Assembly (NCBI RefSeq): GCF_001668725.1
Contig: NZ_LZKL01000123.1
Location: forward strand, 1 to 53,401
Length of the DNA stretch: 53,401 bases
Direction of reading: 5' to 3'
From: Mycobacterium sp. E787
Lineage (GTDB): Bacteria; Actinomycetota; Actinomycetes; Mycobacteriales; Mycobacteriaceae
Made by a program: the position numbers and the translations under genes. Below, in pieces: positions 42,624 to 50,265 of the stretch (positions within the stretch are counted from its first letter, which is position 1; each line of letters opens with the position of its first letter). Under the pieces are notes generated by a model. That model was not told the DNA's origin and ran no database searches. It saw only the letters and a program-made list of their open reading frames with translations.

Positions 42624-43376
42624 ATGGAGATCAAGGACTCGGTAGCCGTCGTCACCGGGGGAGCGTCGGGCCTGGGCCTGGCCACCACCAAGCGGCTGCT
42701 CGACCGCGGTGCCCAGGTGGTGGTGATCGACCTCCGCGGTGAAGAAGCGGTCCGCGAGCTCGGCGACCGCGCGCGCTTCGCCGAGGCCGACGTCACCGAC
42801 GAGGCGGCCGTCGCCAAGGCGCTGGACGCCGCGGAGGCGATGGGCCCGCTGCGCATCAACGTCAACTGCGCGGGCATCGGCAACGCCATCAAGACGCTGT
42901 CCAAGGACGGCCCGTTCCCGCTGAGCGGGTTCAAGAAGGTTGTCGAGGTCAACCTGATCGGCACGTTCAACGTGTTGCGGCTGGCCGCCGAGCGGATCGC
43001 CAAGACCGCGCCGCTCGGAGAGGAGCGCGGCGTCATCGTCAACACTGCCTCCGTCGCCGCGTTCGACGGCCAGATCGGCCAGGCGGCCTACTCGGCGTCC
43101 AAGGGCGGCGTCGTCGGCATGACGCTGCCGATCGCGCGCGACCTGGCGCGTGAGCTGATCCGGGTGGTGACCATCGCGCCGGGGTTGTTCAAGACCCCGC
43201 TGCTGGGTTCGCTGCCCGAGGAGGCGCAGAAGTCGCTGGGCAAGCAGGTGCCCCACCCGGCCCGGTTGGGTGATCCCGACGAGTACGGCGCCCTTGCCGT
43301 CCACATCATCGAGAACCCGATGCTCAACGGCGAGGTCATCCGGCTCGACGGCGCCATCCGCATGGCCCCCCGTTAG
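42624..43376 (+). CDS. SDR family 3-hydroxyacyl-CoA dehydrogenase type 2-like (Rv1144-like)
   Basis: 250 residues; GGAGGGAAGG lies upstream of ATG 42624. NAD motif VAVVTGGASGLGLATTKRLLDRGAQVVVID; NVNCAGIGNAIKTLSKDGPFPLSGFKKVVEVNLIGTFNVLRLAA; catalytic Ser/Tyr/Lys in VIVNTASVAAFDGQIGQAAYSASKGGVVGM; end GEVIRLDGAIRMAPR. This pattern is that of the HSD10 / 3-hydroxy-2-methylbutyryl-CoA dehydrogenase group. It fits the mcr neighbour: the racemase prepares a 2-methylacyl-CoA and this enzyme can oxidise its 3-hydroxy derivative. A hairpin terminator follows. Confidence 0.92.
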   Translation: MEIKDSVAVVTGGASGLGLATTKRLLDRGAQVVVIDLRGEEAVRELGDRARFAEADVTDEAAVAKALDAAEAMGPLRINVNCAGIGNAIKTLSKDGPFPLSGFKKVVEVNLIGTFNVLRLAAERIAKTAPLGEERGVIVNTASVAAFDGQIGQAAYSASKGGVVGMTLPIARDLARELIRVVTIAPGLFKTPLLGSLPEEAQKSLGKQVPHPARLGDPDEYGALAVHIIENPMLNGEVIRLDGAIRMAPR

Positions 43377-43383
43377 GCGGACA

Positions 43384-43420
43384 AACGAAAGCCCCCCGCG
43401 GTGAGCGGGGGGCTTTCGTT
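43384..43420. terminator. hairpin terminator after the mcr-SDR unit
   Basis: A 16-bp perfect stem (43384-43399 with 43405-43420) with a 5-nt loop GGTGA. The right arm ends in CTTTCGTT. It begins 7 nt after the SDR stop and faces the convergent small gene at 43507-43638, so it may stop both. Confidence 0.85.
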
Positions 43421-43506
43421 CGTAAGCAAGACCAGTGGTTATCGACGGAACCATCGACTGACGGCGGGTTCGGCCATGAGGAGCCGCGCTAATACGCTCA
43501 TGGCGG

Positions 43507-43638
43507 TCAGCTCGCCGTCTGCAGCGGGTGCCAGTCTTCGAGCTGCTCCGAGGTCTCGCCTTCCACCAGCATGTCGCCGTGGTAGAGGGCGTCGAAGTCA
43601 GCCTTGATGACGTCTGCGCTCGAGTCGTCGATCCACAT
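43507..43638 (-). CDS. 43-residue protein of unknown function
   Basis: ATG at 43638 to TGA at 43507 encodes a short acidic protein: MWIDDSSADVIKADFDALYH, then GDMLVEGETSEQLEDWHPLQ and TAS. No signal peptide, membrane segment or cysteine. Support: a TACGCT -10 box exactly 7 nt before the ATG (leaderless layout), protein-like composition unlike the shadow frames around it, and a position between two transcription units with a terminator on its far side. I do not recognise a family. Confidence 0.6.
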   Translation of the reverse strand: MWIDDSSADVIKADFDALYHGDMLVEGETSEQLEDWHPLQTAS

Positions 43639-43645
43639 GACACTG

Positions 43646-43651
43646 AGCGTA
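43646..43651 (-). promoter_or_regulatory. -10 box of a probable leaderless promoter for the 43-residue protein
   Basis: On the minus strand TACGCT is followed by 7 nt and then the ATG at 43638. Confidence 0.45.
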
Positions 43652-43703
43652 TGGGCCGCCTCTAAGGATTCCTTGAGTCACGATTCGGAAAATGGTGGCA
43701 ATT

Positions 43704-43715
43704 TACCCGCGGGTA
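43704..43715. promoter_or_regulatory. palindrome and GGGTA(A/G)G repeats upstream of mmpL13
   Basis: TACCCGCGGGTA is a perfect 12-bp palindrome. Further half-site-like copies GGCGGGTAAGG (43723-43733) and AGTGGGTAAGG (about 43845-43855) follow in the same 300-nt gap before ATG 43946. They could bind a TetR-type regulator of the transporter. No gene was found between 43639 and 43945. Confidence 0.4.
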
Positions 43716-43945
43716 GGTTTCCGGCGGGTAAGGACGGGTCGTCGGGCGCCGTAACCGCCCTGAGCGGCTTAGATGCGGGCCAGTTTCTTGGCGAAATCTT
43801 AGGGCGGAGCCAGTTTGAACCATCCGCCCACGCCGAACCGTACTAGTGGGTAAGGTTGTTTTACACCTGTCAGTTACCGCTGATGAGTTCCGCAGACGGG
43901 GGCGGTCCAGCGTAGCGGGCACGGCGGCGGGGAGGACCGGGGAAT

Positions 43946-46270
43946 ATGTTGCAAGCGATCGCTCGACTGGCCATTGCCGCGCCACGACGAATCATCGCGA
44001 TCGCGATCCTCGTCTTCATCGGCGCCGCGATCTTCGGCATACCCGTCGCCAAGAGCCTGTCGCCGGGGGGCTTCCAGGACCCGAACTCGGAATCCGCCCA
44101 CGCCATCAAAATCCTGACCGACAAGTTCGGCCAGAGCGGTCAGCAGATGCTGATCATGGTGACGTCGCCCGCGGGCGCCAACAGCGAACAGGCGCGCAAG
44201 GCGGGCACCGACGTCGCCCGCGACGTCGGTGGGTCGCCGCTGGTGTACAACGTGACCGCGGCCTGGACCGCGCCACCGCAGGCCGCCGCCGACCTGTTCA
44301 GCAAGGACGGTAAGTCGGGGCTGATCGTCATCAACCTCAGGGGCGGCGAAAACTACGCGCAGAGCAACGCCCAAACCCTGGCGGACCAATTCGTCCACGA
44401 CCGCGACGGCGTCACCGTTCGCGCCGGCGGACCGGCCATGCAGTACGCCCAGATCAACAAGCAGAACCAGGACGACCTGGTGTTGATGGAGATGATCGCG
44501 CTCCCGCTGAGCTTCCTGGTGCTCATCTGGGTGTTCGGCGGGCTGCTGGCGGCGGCGCTGCCGATGGCCCTCGGGGCGCTGGCCGTCGTCGGCTCGATGA
44601 CGGTGTTGCGGCTCATCACGTTCACCACCGAGGTGTCGATCTTCGCGCTGAACCTGAGCACCGCGCTGGGCCTCGCGCTGGCCATCGACTACACGCTGCT
44701 CATCGTCAGCCGCTACCGCGACGAGTTGGCCGAGGGCAGCGACCCCCACGAGGCGCTGATCCGGACCATGGCCACCTCCGGCCGCACGGTGCTGTTCTCG
44801 GCGGTCACCGTGGCGTTGTCGATGTTGGCGACGGTGGCGTTCCCGATGTATTTCCTGAAGTCGTTCGCCTATGCCGGCGTTGCCACCGTGGCCTTCGTCG
44901 CGACCGCGTCCATAGTGGTGACCCCGGCCGCGATCGTGCTGCTGGGTTCCCGGCTCGACGCGCTGGACGTGCGCCGGCTGATCCGCCATGCCCTACGCCG
45001 CCCCGACCCGCTGCACCGGCCGGTCGAGGAGTGGTTCTGGTATCGGTCCAGCAAGTTCGTCATGCGTCGCTGGGCGCCGATCGGCCTGGGCGTGATGGCA
45101 CTGCTGCTGTTGCTCGGGCTGCCGTTCTTCTCGGTCAAGTGGGGCTTTCCCGACGACCGGGTGCTGCCGACGTCGGCGTCGTCGCATCAGGTCGGCGACG
45201 AACTGCGCACCGGTTTCGCGCACGACTCCGCGACCGCGGTTCCCGTCGTCGTCCCCGACGTCCGCGGGCTGAGCGCGGCGGCCCTGGACACCTACGCCGC
45301 CGACCTGTCGCGGGTACCCGACGTATCGGGCGTCTCGGCACCGGACGGGACCTTCGTGGGCGGCAACCGGGTGGGACCGCCGTCCGCGGCCACCGGGCTG
45401 GCCGACGGCAGCGCGTTTATGACCGTGAGCAGCACCGCCCCGCTGTTTTCGCAGGCCAATGACACCCAGCTCAGACGGTTGCACCAGGTGCCCGGGCCGG
45501 GCGGTCGATCCGTGGAGATGGGCGGGGTCGCGCAGGTCAACCGGGACAGCGTCGACGCGGTGACGGATCGGCTTCCGCTGGTGCTCGGGCTGATGGCCGC
45601 CGTGACATTCATTCTGCTGTTCCTGCTCACCGGCAGCGTGGTGCTGCCGGTGAAGGCGCTGATGTGCAACGTGCTCTCGCTGAGCGCGGCGTTCGGGGCG
45701 CTGGTGTGGATCTTCCAGGACGGCCACCTCGGCGCGCTGGGCACGACGCCGAGCGGGACGCTGGTGGCGAACATGCCGGTGCTGCTGTTCTGCATCGCCT
45801 TCGGGCTGTCGATGGATTACGAGGTGTTCCTGATCTCCCGGATCCGCGAGTACTGGCTGGAGTACCGGCCGGCGAAACCCACCGCCAAAGAGGCGCACGC
45901 CGCCAACGACGAGGCGGTGGCGCACGGCGTCGCCCGCACCGGACGGGTGATCACCGCGGCGGCGCTGGTGATGTCGATGTCGTTCGCCGCGCTGATCGCG
46001 GCGCACGTGTCGTTCATGCGCATGTTCGGCCTGGGCCTGGTGCTTGCCGTGTTCGCGGATGCGACCCTCGTGCGGATGGTCCTGGTTCCCGCGTTCATGC
46101 ACGTGATGGGCCGCTGGAACTGGTGGGCGCCAAAGCCTTTGGTGTGGGTGCACGAGCGGTTCGGCATCAGCGAGGCGCCCTCCGAGATCGCCCTCCGGGC
46201 TGAGCCGGGCGGGGAGCCGGTGCAGCACAACGGGCGCCCGGTCACGGAGTCGGTGACCCGTATTGGCTGA
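43946..46270 (+). CDS. mmpL13: RND-family MmpL transporter, MmpL13-like, intact
   Basis: 774 residues with the two-repeat RND plan: a helix at about 15-35, a large extracytoplasmic loop, five helices, then a second loop and six helices. The proton-relay Asp-Tyr pairs are present in both halves: AIDYTLLIVSRYRDE (about residue 247) and SMDYEVFLISRIREYW (about 622). By position (after mcr and the Rv1144-like SDR, before the Rv1147-like methyltransferase) it corresponds to mmpL13, which is split into mmpL13a and mmpL13b in M. tuberculosis; here it is one frame. MmpL proteins export lipids or siderophores; the cargo of MmpL13 is not known. No MmpS partner is adjacent. Confidence 0.9.
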   Translation: MLQAIARLAIAAPRRIIAIAILVFIGAAIFGIPVAKSLSPGGFQDPNSESAHAIKILTDKFGQSGQQMLIMVTSPAGANSEQARKAGTDVARDVGGSPLVYNVTAAWTAPPQAAADLFSKDGKSGLIVINLRGGENYAQSNAQTLADQFVHDRDGVTVRAGGPAMQYAQINKQNQDDLVLMEMIALPLSFLVLIWVFGGLLAAALPMALGALAVVGSMTVLRLITFTTEVSIFALNLSTALGLALAIDYTLLIVSRYRDELAEGSDPHEALIRTMATSGRTVLFSAVTVALSMLATVAFPMYFLKSFAYAGVATVAFVATASIVVTPAAIVLLGSRLDALDVRRLIRHALRRPDPLHRPVEEWFWYRSSKFVMRRWAPIGLGVMALLLLLGLPFFSVKWGFPDDRVLPTSASSHQVGDELRTGFAHDSATAVPVVVPDVRGLSAAALDTYAADLSRVPDVSGVSAPDGTFVGGNRVGPPSAATGLADGSAFMTVSSTAPLFSQANDTQLRRLHQVPGPGGRSVEMGGVAQVNRDSVDAVTDRLPLVLGLMAAVTFILLFLLTGSVVLPVKALMCNVLSLSAAFGALVWIFQDGHLGALGTTPSGTLVANMPVLLFCIAFGLSMDYEVFLISRIREYWLEYRPAKPTAKEAHAANDEAVAHGVARTGRVITAAALVMSMSFAALIAAHVSFMRMFGLGLVLAVFADATLVRMVLVPAFMHVMGRWNWWAPKPLVWVHERFGISEAPSEIALRAEPGGEPVQHNGRPVTESVTRIG

Positions 46271-46426
46271 CGCGTCGGTTGGAGGTCCGCGTCGGGCCGG
46301 GGCGTTCGCCGACCGGGCGCTGGCGTCGGTATTCTGCGGGCACTTGGTGATGGGGCATTGCGGCCGGGACACCAACACGTTGGCGGCATGGGTCGCGGCG
46401 CACCGGCCGCGGGAAGGCGCTCGGAT

Positions 46427-47068
46427 ATGACGCAGGTAGCGGAGTCGGCGCTCGACCATCCATTCTTCGCGCGCATCTGGCCGGTCGTCGCCGCCCACGA
46501 GGCCCCGGCCGTGCGGGCGCTGCGCCGGGAGAACCTGGCCGGCCTGTCGGGCCGGGTCCTGGAAATCGGCGCGGGCGCGGGGACGAACTTCGCCAACTAT
46601 CCGCCGGCGGTCGAACAGGTGATCGCGGTCGAGCCGGAGCCGCGGCTGGCCGCCCACGCCCGCGCCGCGGCCGCCGTGGCGCCCGTTCCGGTCGCGGTGA
46701 TCGGGCAGACCGCCGAGGCGTTCAGCGACGCGGAGCCCTTCGACGCGGTGGTGTGCTCGCTGGTGCTGTGCTCGGTGCGCGACCCGGGCGGGGTGCTGCA
46801 GCGGGTCTACTCGTTGCTGCGACCCGGCGGTGAGCTGCGTTTTCTCGAGCATGTGGCCAGCGCAGGCGGTCGGGGACGCGTGCAGCGGCTCGCCGACGCA
46901 ACGTTGTGGCCGAGGCTGTTCGGCAACTGCCACACCCACCGCGACACCGAGCGCGCCATCATCGACGCGGGGTTCCGGATGGACACGTCGCGGCGGGAAT
47001 GGACGTTGCCGGTGTGGGCGCCGTTGCCGGTGTCGGAACTGGCGCTGGGCCGGGCGCGTCGGCCGTAG
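46427..47068 (+). CDS. class I SAM-dependent methyltransferase (Rv1147-like)
   Basis: 213 residues from ATG 46427, with GGGAAGG upstream; a longer in-frame ATG at 46358 lacks homology. SAM motif I is GRVLEIGAGAGTNFANYPPAVEQVIAVEPEP; motif post-I and later motifs are FDAVVCSLVLCSVRDPGGVLQRVYSLLRPGGELRFLEHV. The C-terminal QRLADATLWPRLFGNCHTHRDTERAIIDAGF is typical of the phospholipid/ubiquinone-type methyltransferase branch (METTL7-like). Substrate unknown. It follows mmpL13 on the same strand. Confidence 0.88.
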   Translation: MTQVAESALDHPFFARIWPVVAAHEAPAVRALRRENLAGLSGRVLEIGAGAGTNFANYPPAVEQVIAVEPEPRLAAHARAAAAVAPVPVAVIGQTAEAFSDAEPFDAVVCSLVLCSVRDPGGVLQRVYSLLRPGGELRFLEHVASAGGRGRVQRLADATLWPRLFGNCHTHRDTERAIIDAGFRMDTSRREWTLPVWAPLPVSELALGRARRP

Positions 47069-47071
47069 CCT

Positions 47072-47986
47072 TTACCCGCCGATTTCGCCGAGCCTGCGCT
47101 CAGCGCGCGATTTTCGGGACCGACAGCGATCTGTGCGCAGGCTCGATGCGCGTGATCCCCGCGCATCTCCAACGCGCCGGACGATGTCGGGTTCGCGGTC
47201 GGTTGCGGTCACCCGGATGACGATCCAGCCGACCCGGGCCAGCGCCTCGCTGCGGCGAATGTCCCATGCATATTGCCAGCGGTCCAGGCGGTGTTGCTCG
47301 CCGTCATACTCTGCCGCGACCATGAGGTCCTCCCAACCCATGTCGAGGTAATACACCTGTCCTCCGTGTGTCAGCACGGGAATCTGGGTCGCTGGGCGGG
47401 GAAAGCCCGCGCGGATCAACAACAGTCGCAGCCACGTCTCCTTCGGCGACTGTGAACCGGGATCCACCAGCTCCAGCGCCGTTTCCAGCTGCCTGATCCC
47501 GCGTGTGCCGCGATGCTGGTCAGCCAGCGCGAGGATTTCGCTCGGTTTCGTTTCGGTCGCCCTCGTCAGCGCATCCAGGCGAGCGATCGCCGTACCGATC
47601 GGCGCGCGGCGCCCGATGTCGAAGGCGGTGCGCTCGGCTGTGGTCGCGGGAACGCCCGCGACCAGCCGCGATTCGTGCGGGAGAAGTCGGACGTCGTAGG
47701 TCCGCACGCCGCGCGGCGGCCGCGCGTTCGACCACACCAGCTCGACCGGCAGGCACTCGTCCACCCACTTCGAGCCGTGCCACGCCGCCGCGGTCAATCC
47801 CGCGAGCACCCCCTGACGGTGTGACCACAGCCAGGCCGCCACCGCGCGTTCGCACAACGTCAGCCGCTGATCGCGCCGAACGTAGACGTCGGGGTACACG
47901 GCGCGGAACCCGCCCCGCAGCTGGTGCTTCCGCAGCGTTCCGGCTTTCACTGCCTCGCTGCCGATGAAGGGTTGGTGGCTCGTCAT
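47072..47986 (-). CDS. DUF559/AbiEi-like protein with endonuclease fold
   Basis: 304 residues. The first ~170 resemble the AbiEi antitoxin-type region widespread in actinobacteria (GTLRKHQLRGGFRAVYPDVYVRRD, AWLWSHRQGVLAGLTAAAWHGSKW, TTAERTAFDIGRR). Residues 195-270 hold a VSR/DUF559-type nuclease pattern: VYYLDMGWEDLMVAAEYDGEQHR (Asp ... Glu-x-Asp-Gly-x2-His) and WDIRRSEALARVGWIVIRVTA. It could be an orphan antitoxin or DNA-processing protein. The gene is bracketed by 52-bp direct repeats, one forming its last codons (SLRTDRCRSRKSRAERRLGE) and one upstream of its start, which suggests a cassette. No toxin gene is next to it. Confidence 0.78.
   Translation of the reverse strand: MTSHQPFIGSEAVKAGTLRKHQLRGGFRAVYPDVYVRRDQRLTLCERAVAAWLWSHRQGVLAGLTAAAWHGSKWVDECLPVELVWSNARPPRGVRTYDVRLLPHESRLVAGVPATTAERTAFDIGRRAPIGTAIARLDALTRATETKPSEILALADQHRGTRGIRQLETALELVDPGSQSPKETWLRLLLIRAGFPRPATQIPVLTHGGQVYYLDMGWEDLMVAAEYDGEQHRLDRWQYAWDIRRSEALARVGWIVIRVTATDREPDIVRRVGDARGSRASSLRTDRCRSRKSRAERRLGEIGG
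47089..47145. repeat. direct repeat copy 1 with 11-bp inverted ends
   Basis: 47094-47145 matches 48029-48080 at 46 of 52 positions, same orientation. This copy also has perfect 11-bp inverted ends, CGAGCCTGCGC (47089-47099) and GCGCAGGCTCG (47135-47145), around a 35-nt core. It overlaps the 3' end of the DUF559-like gene. Confidence 0.75.
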
Positions 47987-48028
47987 TCCGGCACACTCGC
48001 GGACCGCGCCGACGCATGCGCATCGAAA

Positions 48029-48080
48029 CTGCGCTCAGTGCGCGATGTTGTGGACCAACCGCGATCTGTGCGCAGGCTCG
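48029..48080. repeat. direct repeat copy 2
   Basis: Matches 47094-47145 at 46 of 52 positions. The left inverted arm is truncated to CTGCGC, while the right arm GCGCAGGCTCG is intact. It lies between the start of the DUF559-like gene and the end of the sirtuin gene. Confidence 0.75.
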
Positions 48081-48088
48081 GCGAAGGC

Positions 48089-48802
48089 CTACTGCAGCAG
48101 CGCTGGCAGCCGCTGCAGCAACTCGGGCAGCGCCTGGCTGGCGCCCTCGCGGATGCTGATCGTGGCGGTCGGCGTGAGCGGCGTCGGCTCGGGATTGACC
48201 TCGACGACGACCGTGCCACGGGACAGCGCCAGGTCCGGCAGGCCCGCGGCCGGGTAGACGATCGCCGAAGTGCCCACCACGACCATCACGTCGGCGGACT
48301 GCGTCGCCTCGACCGCGCGCTGCCACGGCTCGTCGGGCAGCGGCTCACCGAACCACACGATGTCCGGACGGATCAGCCCACCGCAGTGGCACACCGGCGG
48401 TTCGACCTCCAGCGTTGGCTCGGACAGCCGGGGAAGCGGACCCGTGTAGTCCATATCGCAACGGTCGCAACGGAATTCGAAGAGGCTGCCGTGCAGGTGG
48501 TGCACCGCGGCGCTGCCTGCGCGCTCGTGCAGGTCGTCGACGTTCTGGGTGACGACGGTGACCTCGGCGTGGTCCTGCCAGGCGGCGATCGCGCGGTGCC
48601 CGGGGTTGGGTTCGACGTCGGCGACCAGGTAGTGGCGCCACAGATACCAGCCCCAGACCCGCTCGGGGTTCTTGCGCCACCCTTGCGTGCTGGACAGCTC
48701 GTAGGGATCGAAGCGCGCCCACAGTCCGTTCTTGTCGTCACGGAATGTCGGCACTCCGCTTTCCGCGGAGATCCCCGCGCCGCTGAGCACAGTTACTCGC
48801 AT
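48089..48802 (-). CDS. NAD-dependent protein deacylase, class III sirtuin (Rv1151c-like)
   Basis: 237 residues, the length of Rv1151c. NAD-binding VLSGAGISAESGVPTFRDDKNGLW; VTQNVDDLHERAG; catalytic His in HHLHGSLFEFRC; zinc Cys in FRCDRC and VCHCGG; PDIVWFGEPLP; VVVGTSAIVYPAAGLP. The Tyr-x2-Arg motif in VWGWYLWRHYL is the class III (SIRT5-like) mark, predicting removal of succinyl/malonyl groups as well as acetyl groups. The frame runs further upstream, but ATG 48802 gives the family start and has a -10 box (TATCTT) 6 nt before it. It is divergent from the GntR gene, with only 37 nt between. Confidence 0.93.
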   Translation of the reverse strand: MRVTVLSGAGISAESGVPTFRDDKNGLWARFDPYELSSTQGWRKNPERVWGWYLWRHYLVADVEPNPGHRAIAAWQDHAEVTVVTQNVDDLHERAGSAAVHHLHGSLFEFRCDRCDMDYTGPLPRLSEPTLEVEPPVCHCGGLIRPDIVWFGEPLPDEPWQRAVEATQSADVMVVVGTSAIVYPAAGLPDLALSRGTVVVEVNPEPTPLTPTATISIREGASQALPELLQRLPALLQ

Positions 48803-48808
48803 CCCACA

Positions 48809-48814
48809 AAGATA
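48809..48814 (-). promoter_or_regulatory. -10 box of a probable leaderless promoter for the sirtuin gene
   Basis: TATCTT on the minus strand, 6 nt before ATG 48802. It is back-to-back with the GntR promoter. Confidence 0.5.
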
Positions 48815-48827
48815 GTCGTGCTTGGGA

Positions 48828-48833
48828 CATACT
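48828..48833 (+). promoter_or_regulatory. -10 box of a probable leaderless promoter for the GntR gene
   Basis: CATACT, 6 nt before GTG 48840. The two divergent -10 boxes are only 13 nt apart, so their upstream promoter elements must overlap. Confidence 0.45.
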
Positions 48834-48839
48834 GAAGAC

Positions 48840-49205
48840 GTGGAGCTGCGGGACTGGCTGAAGGTCGATGTCAAAGCGGGCAAACCGCTGTTTGACCAGC
48901 TCAGAACCCAGGTCATCGACGGCGTCCGGGCCGGCGCGCTGCCGCCCGGTTCCCGGCTCCCGACGGTGCGCGACCTGGCGGGTCAGCTCGGCGTCGCGGC
49001 AAACACCGTCGCCCGCGCCTACCGCGAGCTGGAGTCCGCGGCGATCGTCGAAACGCGCGGGCGCTTCGGCACTTTCATCTCGCGCTTCGATCCCACCGAC
49101 GCGGCGATGGCCGCCGCGGCCAGGGAGTACGTCGACGTGGCGAAGGCGTTGGGGCTGACCAAGTCCGACGCGATGCGCTACCTCACCAACGTGCCCGACG
49201 ACTGA
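48840..49205 (+). CDS. GntR family transcriptional regulator, YtrA-type (Rv1152-like)
   Basis: 121 residues from GTG 48840 (VELRDWLKVDVKAGKPLFDQLRTQVI). The winged-helix domain is GVRAGALPPGSRLPTVRDLAGQLGVAANTVARAYRELESAAIVETRGRFGTFI. A short C-terminal helix region of about 40 residues replaces a full effector domain, as in the YtrA subgroup. It closely matches Rv1152 as I recall it. It is divergent from the sirtuin gene and probably regulates one or both promoters of that 37-nt region. Confidence 0.93.
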   Translation: MELRDWLKVDVKAGKPLFDQLRTQVIDGVRAGALPPGSRLPTVRDLAGQLGVAANTVARAYRELESAAIVETRGRFGTFISRFDPTDAAMAAAAREYVDVAKALGLTKSDAMRYLTNVPDD

Positions 49206-49226
49206 GCGCGCTTGGCGCGCCGGGCT

Positions 49227-49748
49227 TTAGCGCAACACCTTGGCCAGGGTGCGCAGGTTGCGGGTCGTCGTCGAGGACTTGTAGCGCGGCTTGCCCATCG
49301 TCTTGCCGATCGTGCTGTCCAGCGTGTTGCCCTTGGGCACCTGCCAATAGAGCACGCCGTCGCCGCGGGCGATCTTCTCGTCGGAGCCCGCGCCCTTGTC
49401 GAGCCCCGCGAGCTCGTCGAGCACCGCTTCGTCGGCGACGAAGGTGACGTAGGACTGGTAGCCGTCGACCTCGCGCTCGAAGGGATAGGCGCCGACGACG
49501 CCGCGCACGGTGCCGATGTCGTACACCAGCACCCACGCGTCGTAGCCGAACGTCGCGCGCAGCGCGGCTTCGGCCTTCTTGCGCACGGCGGCCGCCCCGG
49601 CCGACGCTTCCAGCAGCACGTTGCCGCTGGCCAGGATCGTGCGGACGTTGGCGAATCCGGCATCGGTCAGCGCCCTCGCGACCTCGGCCATCTTGAGGTT
49701 GACGCCGCCGACGTTGACGCCCCGCAGGAACGCCGCGTATGTGGTCAT
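49227..49748 (-). CDS. DUF1697 domain-containing protein
   Basis: 173 residues. TYAAFLRGVNVGGVNLKMAEVARALTDAGFANVRTILASGNVLLEA is the hallmark N-terminus of DUF1697; the end KTMGKPRYKSSTTTRNLRTLAKVL is also typical (TTRNxxT). The biochemical function is unknown. It converges on the GntR gene with 21 nt between stops and is divergent from the Rv1155-like gene. Confidence 0.92.
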   Translation of the reverse strand: MTTYAAFLRGVNVGGVNLKMAEVARALTDAGFANVRTILASGNVLLEASAGAAAVRKKAEAALRATFGYDAWVLVYDIGTVRGVVGAYPFEREVDGYQSYVTFVADEAVLDELAGLDKGAGSDEKIARGDGVLYWQVPKGNTLDSTIGKTMGKPRYKSSTTTRNLRTLAKVLR

Positions 49749-49768
49749 GCCCCGATTTCACCACGACG

Positions 49769-49774
49769 TAGGCT
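49769..49774 (+). promoter_or_regulatory. -10 box of a probable leaderless promoter
   Basis: TAGGCT, 6 nt before ATG 49781. The same hexamer and spacing recur before the DUF5302 gene. Confidence 0.5.
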
Positions 49775-49780
49775 CTTCCC

Positions 49781-50224
49781 ATGGGACGCCAAGTCTTCGA
49801 CGACAAGCTGTTGGCCGTGATCAGCGGGAACTCCCTCGGCGTGCTGGCCACCATCAAACGCGACGGGCGACCCCAACTGTCGAATGTCAGCTACCACTTC
49901 GACCCGCGGGAAATGGTGGTGCGGGTGTCCATCACCGAGCCCCGCGCCAAAACCCGCAACCTGCGCCGCGACCCGCGGGCCTCGATTCTGGTCGACGCCG
50001 ACGACGGATGGTCGTACGCCGTTGCGGAGGGCACCGCGGATCTGACGCCCCCGGCCGCCGCCCCCGGCGACGACACCGTCGAGGCGCTGATTGCCTTGTA
50101 TCGCAACATCGCCGGGGAGCATCCCGACTGGGACGACTTTCGGCAGGCGATGGTCACCGACCGCCGGGTCCTCATGACGCTGCGGATCTCGCACGTCTAC
50201 GGCATGCCGCCCGGCAAGCGCTAA
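49781..50224 (+). CDS. PPOX-class F420-dependent oxidoreductase (Rv1155-like)
   Basis: 147 residues, the same length as Rv1155, a split-beta-barrel flavin/deazaflavin protein shown to bind coenzyme F420. Key stretches: DDKLLAVISGNSLGVLATIKRDGRPQLSNVSYHFDP, RAKTRNLRRDPRASILVDADDGWSYAVAEGTADL, and DFRQAMVTDRRVLMTLRISHVYGM. It probably reduces a small hydrophobic substrate with F420H2; the natural substrate is unknown. It is preceded by a leaderless -10 box. Confidence 0.93.
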   Translation: MGRQVFDDKLLAVISGNSLGVLATIKRDGRPQLSNVSYHFDPREMVVRVSITEPRAKTRNLRRDPRASILVDADDGWSYAVAEGTADLTPPAAAPGDDTVEALIALYRNIAGEHPDWDDFRQAMVTDRRVLMTLRISHVYGMPPGKR

Positions 50225-50253
50225 AACCGCGAGCCGGGCCGCACATTGCAGGC

Positions 50254-50259
50254 TAGGCT
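50254..50259 (+). promoter_or_regulatory. -10 box of a probable leaderless promoter for the DUF5302 gene
   Basis: TAGGCT, 6 nt before ATG 50266. Confidence 0.5.
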
Positions 50260-50265
50260 GCCGTC

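Noticed and set aside
41414..43045. 543-codon minus-strand frame over mcr and the SDR gene
   Set aside because: Shadow of two well-conserved plus-strand genes; no motif in the translation.
43604..43846. 80-codon plus-strand frame before mmpL13
   Set aside because: No ribosome site or -10 box at its start, no recognisable sequence, and it overlaps the promoter of the small minus-strand gene.
46358..46426. Longer N-terminus for the Rv1147-like methyltransferase
   Set aside because: The extra 23 residues lack homology, and GGGAAGG precedes ATG 46427.
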